From Atherinomorus stipes (lineage: Eukaryota > Chordata > Actinopteri > Atheriniformes > Atherinidae): 64,000 nucleotides of DNA. The stretch lies in assembly GCA_023101725.1 (NCBI GenBank), contig JALJCO010001058.1, forward strand, positions 62,001-126,000, given 5' to 3'. Both the position numbers and the translations under genes were made by a program. This document shows positions 60,401 through 64,000 of this stretch, in pieces; within the stretch, counting starts at the first letter, position 1; the number at the start of each line of letters is the position of its first letter. Below the pieces are notes generated by a model, which saw only the letters and a list, made by a program, of their open reading frames with translations, had not been told where the DNA came from and did not search any database.

Positions 60401-63194
60401 CTGCTTCTGCATCAAGTTCTGAACCAGCAGCAACTGCTTAGGCCTGGCACGAACATGTGTCTAGGCTAATCAGAGCATACGTAGACGGCTTTAATGTCAG
60501 TTCGCATCTGGCAGAAGAATGTCTCTTCATTATTTCCATTTGCAGAGTCCTACACAGGAACTTTAATTATCCAAAAATAAAATCTAGACCTGATGATTAT
60601 CCAAACCTGCAATTATGCTAAACAAATGGCTGACAATAGCTGCAGGTACAGTATATTAACTGGTGCAGGCTCATTAAATGCGGTGTAGCTTTTTACACAA
60701 GAAATGTGGCCATATGTGGTCCAGATTTATTCTGCAGTGTTCTGAGCAATCATATCATCAGCTCGTATGAACTGCATTTACACCTTTGCTTAGAAGCAGA
60801 TCTGTCACTGGATCACCCATGTAAAATATAAATGCGAGGCCTGAGCAGACCCACATTAAAGTGCATTTGTGTGCCCAATTTATAGCTGCATGTTTTCCTG
60901 AAGCACCCATTCTCCACAACAGCTTCGATCTGCGCAGGACGATGAGTGCTGGAGACAATTCCAGCTGGTATCAGGTGCAATACACCCTGGACAGTTCACC
61001 ACTCCATCATAGGATGAATGCACAAAGACAATCAAGCATACTCACGCTAAAACCCATACACACATAAAGACAAAGATACTGTAGAACATGGAAACTCGAC
61101 ACACAAAAAATCTCCAGCCGAGATTCAAAACAACTTTTTGCTGGGAGATGACAGTAACCACAACCAATCTGAACAAGTGTCAACCAATTATCAAAAGTGG
61201 AACAAGACTATTTTCCAGAGACATCAAACATAACTCCACATGTAAAGCAAAGTGTCTCCCAAATGGGAGAGTCAAGGTGCTCTTAATGGGATGTGTGAAG
61301 GAACAACCCCGACCTCCTGGTTGACACTTTGAAGAATTTCTGTGTAACACACACAGATCATTGCTGTGTTTTTGTCTGAACAGCACTGCACCGTCTCCAA
61401 ACACTGAATCCACAAGGGAATAGTGAATTAAAGCTTGTGCCTCTCAGCTCTGTGCTTGTGTGGGTTTTTGTCATTCTGAAGGGTCTGGTCCTAATGAAAG
61501 AAACTAGCTGAGAAAATAACACTATTTCTGCAATGTTTGTGACTTAATGTCCTGAAGGGACGTTTCTCCCCATCTGAGGAAGGCCCCAGCCTCAGCTAAA
61601 GGCTTTGAACGACTGATCCCAGCTCCAAGAGCCACTAATTGCTTTTAGACACATAGATGGGGAACACAAGTCAGCCTCTCCCTCCTGTGCCAGGCCGTTT
61701 GATTTGAACGAGATTGCGAACATGCAGTTAAAAGCTTTTGATGGCCTCCCATAAACCATCTCTACAGGCAATTGTTGACGTTAAAGGAGGAGCGAAAATC
61801 TGTCTTCAATTTTTCAAGCTGAAAGAGGGAATAACCCTGCAAACACTTGCAACACACTCCAGTTATCAAAACACTTAATACAGAAAAAGCTAAATTTGCA
61901 GAGCACAAATCTGATAAATATTATATGCCAGAACATTAAGAGCATTAGATGTTGTTAGCTTATGTTGTTTGGTCTGTAGACTGTTCAGCAGCAGTAGAAT
62001 GTCACAGAGGCCAGATGTCTCCATCATTATACTGTGGAAAGAAATCCATCAGTAAGCCCAAACACCTTCATATCAGCAGTCATAAATGCCTCTGCGACAA
62101 TAGTCATCACTGTCAAAACTTACTTCTTCTACTGTAAAACTGTCTATCACACGAATAAACCATGTAAAGGTGGAGCAGCTCCCATGTAATCAAGGACAAA
62201 ACCCTTCCACTTCCCTTAGACATCAAACAAAACAAAGATTATTGCTTGATCCAGCATGAGTTAAGAGTTATGGAGAGGCTACGGGGTGGTCATCTGAAAT
62301 GCCCTTGAGGAGGAGGTCGGCAGATTGCTGTTGAGATGACCTCTGACCTCAGATCAGTCAGGTTTCTTGAGGAATCAGAGAACAGCTCTCCTGCAGAGCT
62401 GTGACTCACAAATTCTCTTCGGGGCTTTTTCTTCTAGGAAGGAAATTGAAGATTTGTATTGACCTGATTTAATGAGTACTACAGCCTGGCGTTGAAAAAC
62501 AGGGGGAAGCAATTAAATGTCATTTTTTAAAGATTGTGTTCAATTTAAAATGTGTGTTGCATTTATCATTTATAGCTGATATTCTGAACACCATCATATT
62601 TCATTTCCTGCCAATATGATGAACCTATAAAAGAATCATTTAACATTACTAGATAATGTTTCTAATAGATCAATTACATTACAAGTTAAACTACTTTTAT
62701 TTCATTTTTAAAAAAGGGAAAAAACAGTCACATACATGTTTCGGCTGAGGGAGAAAGTTGTTGACTCTGGAGATGCTCCACATGCCCTCAAGGTACTGCT
62801 GTGCCTGGATAGTGACGGTGCTGAGGGATCCAGTGAGTTGCCCTCCTGCGACTGTCACCTGTACACTGGTCTTGGGCCCTGAGGAGGTAGCAGGGCTCTG
62901 GGACCAGCCTGGTACCCTGTGCCGCTCCCCAAGAGACAGAACAGAGCGGGTAGCAGGCTGGCTTTTTGATAACTGCTTGGAGGATGACACAGTGAATTTA
63001 GAAGGCTGAGATAAAAATGATGTCGTGGGCAAGGCTGCCATGTCTGAGCTGCAGGTAATGGCAGGTGTATGGAGCGTCTGCAAGGCCTCCTGCCTCAGCT
63101 GGTGGAGAGGTGTGGAGCACACCTGGCAACAGCCAGGTTCATGATTCCCAGGTGTCTGAAGCTGCTCGAACAGGAAGGTTGCATATCCAGGGTC
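24309..63194 (-). CDS. kif26a: kif26a: unconventional kinesin-like protein KIF26A, 14 exons, 5' end missing from the window
   Basis: The joined CDS is 63194-62736, 56104-55896, 37912-37729, 35041-34829, 33894-33801, 33263-33001, 32190-32007, 31527-31368, 31015-30852, 29828-26582, 25996-25803, 25067-25044, 24735-24585 and 24493-24309. Lengths sum to 5731 bases, which is 1910 codons including TGA once one extra A in exon I is discounted. The order is N-terminal CxxC block, Ser-rich linker, degenerate kinesin motor (residues about 280-643 of the window protein), a 1082-residue disordered tail, then a basic and coiled-coil end. I prefer KIF26A over KIF26B because of recalled paralogue-specific blocks: [29 protein letters not shown] and [13 protein letters not shown]26A is known to lack normal ATPase activity, to bind microtubules and to restrain GDNF-RET signalling through GRB2 in enteric neurons. 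Which teleost duplicate this is (aa or ab) cannot be told. Confidence 0.93.
24585..24735 (-). CDS. kif26a: kif26a exon M: coiled-coil segment
   Basis: The acceptor is TCTCCTCAG before GGCCTGC and the donor is GGAGAGT before GTAAGT. The 151 bases encode [20 protein letters not shown], then [20 protein letters not shown] and [10 protein letters not shown] (residues 1799-1848). Heptad-like spacing of Leu, Ile and Val from KLKILERR to DTKARL marks a short coiled coil. The same region in KIF26B ([26 protein letters not shown], as recalled in part) has the same pattern. YFN near the start is a YxN site. Confidence 0.96.
25044..25067 (-). CDS. kif26a: kif26a exon L: 24-base microexon (QPFQDVDK)
   Basis: A strong acceptor, TTTTTTTCTGCAG, and a donor, AAG before GTGAGC, enclose exactly 24 bases in phase 0. 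They encode QPFQDVDK. Exon K ends and exon M begins in phase 0, so the frame holds with or without this segment. I infer a microexon that adds eight residues between the VERLQRRR helix and the GLLYFNSKL coiled coil. It is too short for homology alone to prove. RNA evidence would show whether it is constitutive or neuronal. Confidence 0.6.
25803..25996 (-). CDS. kif26a: kif26a exon K: conserved C-terminal block
   Basis: The acceptor is ATGGTTTGTAG before GCTTCC and the donor is ACAGAG before GTGAGC. The 194 bases complete the split Gly, then encode [20 protein letters not shown] and a block ending [20 protein letters not shown] (residues 1726-1790). The QRRRLIPA and [18 protein letters not shown] strings are strongly conserved in both KIF26A and KIF26B. 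The second half is predicted to start an amphipathic helix. Confidence 0.96.
26582..29828 (-). CDS. kif26a: kif26a exon J: giant tail exon, 1082 residues
   Basis: The acceptor is CTTCTTTGCAG before TATGCATC and the donor is GCTAATG before GTGAGT. The 3247 bases enter phase 0 and leave phase 1 with no stop (residues 644-1725). Family blocks include [95 protein letters not shown], and near the end [18 protein letters not shown] and [16 protein letters not shown]. Most of the rest is Ser/Pro/Lys-rich and likely disordered. Short-motif candidates are YFN (29082-29090), SGIP (28002-28013), SNIP (27711-27722) and the SH3 ligand PPPPVR (27672-27689). Known roles of this tail in KIF26 proteins are scaffolding and regulation. 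Confidence 0.97.
29829..30851 (-). other. kif26a: kif26a intron I-J
   Basis: This AT-rich intron of about 1 kb separates the motor from the tail exon. Its 5' end is ambiguous between donors GTACAG and GTGATA because of the frame problem in exon I. The 3' end is a clean pyrimidine tract and GCAG. Confidence 0.8.
30852..31015 (-). CDS. kif26a: kif26a exon I: end of motor domain, with a frame problem at the 3' end
   Basis: The acceptor is CATTCTGTAG before AGACAGC. The exon encodes [40 protein letters not shown] and [13 protein letters not shown], the last helix of the kinesin core. The best donor is CCAAG before GTACAG (exon end 30852). With the sequence as given it leaves phase 1, whereas exon J requires phase 0. 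Dropping one A from the seven-A run (30858-30864 on the plus strand as T7) gives RKKKSK joined to YASSSSGG, as in the family. Otherwise a weak donor five bases on, ACA before GTGATA (exon end 30847), keeps frame and gives RKKKIQGT joined to YASSSS. Confidence 0.92.
31368..31527 (-). CDS. kif26a: kif26a exon H: degenerate switch II
   Basis: The acceptor is GTTGGCACAG before TGTCAGG, which completes Met-536, and the donor is CCTTACAG before GTAAGA. The 160 bases encode [40 protein letters not shown] and [12 protein letters not shown], then a split Arg. Switch II of active kinesins is DLAGSE; here residues 547-552 read DLGSCE, missing the Ala and shifting the Gly. LNALGNVI and HVPYR match the kinesin LxALGxVI and VPYRDSKLT region, which is well kept. 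Confidence 0.96.
32007..32190 (-). CDS. kif26a: kif26a exon G: degenerate switch I
   Basis: The acceptor is CCCTGTAG before CTTCAG and the donor is GGGGGAA before GTTAGT. The 184 bases encode [39 protein letters not shown] and [20 protein letters not shown] followed by GG (residues 475-535), with the next Met split A|TG. Active kinesins have NxxSSRSH at switch I. Here only NSH (514-516) follows an acidic loop, so the two Ser and the Arg that contact nucleotide are missing. The exon lacks an in-frame ATG near its start, so a simple ORF scan does not reveal it; it was found from splice sites and family sequence. Confidence 0.95.
33001..33263 (-). CDS. kif26a: kif26a exon F: P-loop end and motor core
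   Basis: The acceptor is TACATCCTCAG before GCAAGACA and the donor is GGCACTCAG before GTGAGA. The 263 bases encode [20 protein letters not shown], then [20 protein letters not shown] and a core ending EDPICGTQ (residues 388-474). The sequence closely follows KIF26A as recalled ([13 protein letters not shown]). It corresponds to the alpha-2/alpha-3 part of the kinesin fold. It leaves in phase 0 and joins [15 protein letters not shown] in exon G. Confidence 0.95.
33801..33894 (-). CDS. kif26a: kif26a exon E: degenerate P-loop, first half
   Basis: This 94-base exon has acceptor TTTCACACAG before GCTGAG and donor AGCTCG before GTAAGC. It encodes [20 protein letters not shown] followed by [12 protein letters not shown]. 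The P-loop Gly codon is split G|GC, so exon F completes it. The resulting P-loop (residues 382-389) reads GQVKLGKT, where active kinesins have GQTGSGKT. The terminal GKT is kept but the central TGS is lost. This is a hallmark of the KIF26 family and fits its reported lack of ATPase activity. Confidence 0.94.
34829..35041 (-). CDS. kif26a: kif26a exon D: motor domain beta-1 region
   Basis: The acceptor is TCTCACTAG before GTGAAAG and the donor is TCACAA before GTAAGG. The 213 bases are phase 0 at both ends (residues 285-355). [10 protein letters not shown] corresponds to the first beta strand of kinesin motors. [20 protein letters not shown], then the [17 protein letters not shown] block, corresponds to the FDxVF region of the kinesin core. 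This exon joins exon C to rebuild [12 protein letters not shown] without a gap. Confidence 0.95.
35042..37728 (-). other. kif26a: kif26a intron C-D (2.7 kb)
   Basis: It begins GTGAGAGTATG and enters a CA repeat at once. It ends with TCTTATCTCACTAG. Apart from the repeat, nothing distinctive was seen. Confidence 0.85.
37692..37717 (-). repeat. CA microsatellite beside the exon C donor
   Basis: About 13 CA units on the minus strand (GT on plus) begin about ten bases inside intron C-D. CA repeats close to 5' splice sites are known binding sites for hnRNP L and can alter splicing. Confidence 0.95.
37729..37912 (-). CDS. kif26a: kif26a exon C: entry to the motor region
   Basis: The acceptor is TTGCTCTTTCAG before GGCAGC and the donor is GGAAAG before GTGAGA. 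The 184 bases complete the split Arg and then encode [37 protein letters not shown] and [10 protein letters not shown] (residues 223-284). The basic run SSKRKK could act as a nuclear or microtubule contact, and PPPAPP is a possible SH3/WW contact; both are inference. NPGMGK is the start of the kinesin-like motor and reads as KIF26A, since KIF26B has TPGLGK as I recall it. A long CA repeat begins about ten bases into the following intron. Confidence 0.95.
38986..39052. repeat. Polypurine tract
   Basis: Almost every base on the plus strand is A or G across about 65 bases within intron B-C, with few interruptions. Confidence 0.8.
40198..40340 (-). other. kif26a: Candidate alternative first exon or poison cassette exon of kif26a
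   Basis: A good acceptor-like tract (two copies of GTTCTGTTCTC, then AG) precedes 40340, and a strong donor GAGCT before GTAAGTAC follows 40198. Near the donor are tandem ATGs (40217-40212); the second has A at -3 and G at +4. Reading ATGATGGATTGGAAAGAGCT into exon C, which enters in phase 2, gives MMDWKEL joined to AAQKLNLSS in frame. If instead it were included after exon B it would bring a TGA after about 40 codons. No transcript evidence is available. Confidence 0.35.
40461..40510 (-). promoter_or_regulatory. GC-box cluster upstream of the candidate alternative exon
   Basis: On the minus strand CCGCCCCCCC and CGCCCACTCC lie 120-170 bases upstream of the candidate exon. These look like SP/KLF/EGR-type sites in otherwise AT-leaning intron, with no TATA box. 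This is a possible TATA-less internal promoter, by inference only. Confidence 0.25.
43206..43228. repeat. T9G14 homopolymer block
   Basis: Nine T are followed by fourteen G in intron B-C. It is prone to sequencing length error and to quadruplex formation. Confidence 0.9.
44383..44498. repeat. Two adjacent inverted repeats
   Basis: A 15-base perfect stem (44383-44397 with 44425-44439, TGTTACTTCTCTCTT) has a 27-base loop. Fourteen bases later, GTCGGTTGA (44453-44461) pairs with TCAACCGAC (44490-44498), and the inner AAAGCT/AGCTTT (475-480, 485-490 of the same block) forms a smaller nested palindrome. Confidence 0.85.
55896..56104 (-). CDS. kif26a: kif26a exon B: Ser/Thr-rich linker ending SFFIR
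   Basis: The acceptor is GTGCCTACAG before GCCCAAGC and the donor is ATTAG before GTAAGC. The 209 bases enter in phase 0, which fits exon A, and leave in phase 2. The encoded linker (residues 154-222) is rich in Ser, Thr and Ala with no fold visible. It ends AAASFFIR, matching the family block FFIRAAQKL that runs on into exon C. The Arg codon is split AG|G across the 18 kb intron. That junction is the main proof that this short exon is real. Confidence 0.9.
57624..57648. repeat. TTC microsatellite
   Basis: About eight TTC units in intron A-B of kif26a. Confidence 0.95.
60941..61162. repeat. Widespread fish interspersed repeat, degenerate copy
   Basis: The string of landmarks TACACCCTGGACAGTTCACC, ACTCCATCATAGG, AACATGGAAACTCGACACAC and TCTCCAGCCGAGATTCAAA follows the order of a repeat that is extremely common in fish genomes (CACCCTGGACAGGTCGCC ... 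AACATGCAAACTCCACACAG ... CCAGCCGGGATTCGAAC, as recalled). Family assignment was not attempted. Confidence 0.75.
62337..62349. promoter_or_regulatory. Perfect DR1 nuclear-receptor motif
   Basis: TGACCT C TGACCT is an exact direct repeat with one-base spacing, the consensus for RXR heterodimers, HNF4 and COUP-TF. It lies in intron A-B about 390 bases past exon A. Function is inferred. Confidence 0.35.
62736..63194 (-). CDS. kif26a: kif26a exon A: N-terminal CxxC block
   Basis: The acceptor is CTATGCAG before GACCCTGG and the donor is AAACAT before GTATGT. The exon has 459 bases, phase 0 at both ends, and encodes 153 residues (window residues 1-153). It opens with [13 protein letters not shown] and then [17 protein letters not shown], a CxxC motif with a short helix that is repeated in KIF26 N-termini and may bind zinc (inference). 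A Ser-rich stretch follows. The exon ends in a block recognised from KIF26[21 protein letters not shown] followed by [18 protein letters not shown]. Because the first codon is split cleanly from an upstream exon, at least one more coding exon lies beyond base 64000. The donor has T at position -1, which is slightly weak. Confidence 0.9.
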
Positions 63195-64000
63195 CTGCAT
63201 AGAAAAGATACAAGAAGTGGATTTAAGTTGGCAAACTTAAATACTATAAAACCCAATGATTTGAGGCATATCTTAAATCTGCTCTGCTGCAAGGATTTCC
63301 TGCATGTCAGTGGTTTGCAAGCAGTGTGGTCCTCGGCCGCCCTCTGGGACCATCACTCTCTGCTTCAACCATTTCCTCTTTGTTGTTTGTTTAGATAGAG
63401 ATGCTTTCTCTGCATGCAACTTAAGACTGCTAATAACTTTCACAAGGCATGTGCTCATTTCACAGTGTCTGCTGGGAATCTGAGAACAAACAGGGAAAAC
63501 ATGAAAAGCGAAATATTATTTATTTTGTGGAATTTGAGACAGACGAGGGCTGTGACAATACTAGCCCATTACTGCTTTTAGAGATGACTTCCAGTGGAGT
63601 TTTGTCCTTTCACTACATCTCCAATAAGACACCCTAGGGTGTCCATCTCTGTTTGGAAAGGGTAAGAAAAGAAAATGACAGCTGAGGAGACTCCAGAGCC
63701 CAGAGCTATATAATTTGCATATGATAAGTGTCCCAGTGTGAAAACATATGATAAACCACCAAATGTGAGAAAAACAAACTCTTCCAGGAAGCTGGTCTCA
63801 CACAGAGCTGTCATTGAACTATTCAAATCATAAGTGAAGGAGGAACATAACTTTTCGCCTGTTTTAGAGAAACAAATGCATACAAAAACACACACACACA
63901 CAAAGATAAGATGGTCTCTTAAGAGGCATAAAGGGGCACTATCGGCGTCTGCCCGGTGGAGCTGTGGCCAAAGACAGGAGCTCACAGCCCACACATAAAT
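63195..64000 (-). other. kif26a: kif26a intron upstream of exon A (partial)
   Basis: The stretch ends at the exon A acceptor, with a pyrimidine-rich tract. A short CA repeat lies near 63884-63902. No coding exon was found. The 138-codon open frame at 63578-63994 has no family resemblance. Confidence 0.75.

Larger units (their letters stand above)
56105..62735 (-). other. kif26a: kif26a intron A-B (6.6 kb)
   Basis: It runs from the GTATGT donor to the CTACAG acceptor. It holds a fish interspersed repeat (60941-61162), a TTC microsatellite (57624-57648) and a perfect DR1 nuclear-receptor half-site pair at 62337-62349. No coding exon was recognised in it. Confidence 0.85.

Noticed and set aside
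63578..63994. 138-codon minus-strand open frame at the right edge, considered as an upstream kif26a exon
   Set aside because: The sequence does not resemble the KIF26 N-terminus and has no donor that fits the phase-0 start of exon A.
63195..64000. Looked for miR-203, which lies upstream of KIF26A in mammals
   Set aside because: The mature sequence was not seen on either strand by eye. If present it would be upstream of the missing 5' exons, outside the window.
1..64000. Bacterial-type systems, CRISPR arrays, tRNA or rRNA genes
   Set aside because: The window is vertebrate-type DNA. No spaced direct-repeat array, operon or RNA-gene signature was seen.

Overview
This is eukaryotic, gene-poor, AT-leaning DNA with GT-AG introns, microsatellites and fish-type transposon relics, and it is almost certainly teleost. 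Only one protein-coding gene can be supported. It is a KIF26-family unconventional kinesin on the minus strand, most likely kif26a. Fourteen coding exons (labelled A to N here, 5' to 3' in transcription, right to left in the window) could be delimited base by base. Every junction agrees with reading phase and with the KIF26 protein family, except one. They cover window coordinates 63194 down to the stop codon at 24309 and encode about 1909 residues. The 5' end (start codon and first exons) lies beyond base 64000.

Layout. 63195-64000 is intron sequence upstream of exon A. Exon A (62736-63194) carries a KIF26 CxxC block. Exon B (55896-56104) follows a 6.6 kb intron, and exon C (37729-37912) follows an 18 kb intron. 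Exons D to I (30852-35041) are compact and encode the degenerate motor domain. Exon J (26582-29828) is one 3.2 kb exon encoding 1082 residues of Ser/Pro-rich tail. Exons K to N (24309-25996), including a 24-base microexon, encode the basic and coiled-coil C-terminus. A poly(A) signal follows at 24115-24120. The remaining 24 kb on the left is intergenic sequence downstream of kif26a. No gene was recognised there, but it holds several repeat relics: a nested direct/inverted repeat array and an LTR-like segment at 0.5-1.6 kb, a minus-strand LINE relic at 6.4-7.0 kb, and Tc1/mariner relics at about 9.1 and 18 kb.

Function. KIF26A is known as a kinesin that lacks normal ATPase activity and acts as a signalling and microtubule-binding scaffold; mouse KIF26A restrains GDNF-RET signalling through GRB2. 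The sequence fits that picture. The P-loop, switch I and switch II motifs are all degenerate. The tail carries a class II SH3 ligand, two YxN sites and two SxIP-type sites.

Most notable points: (1) the end of motor exon I contains a run of seven A that breaks the frame, or forces a weak donor, exactly at the motor/tail junction; (2) a possible alternative first exon or poison exon sits in the 18 kb intron, with a strong-Kozak ATG in frame with exon C; (3) a long CA repeat begins about ten bases inside the exon C donor; (4) there is an 8-residue microexon. All names rest on recalled family sequences, since no database search was possible.
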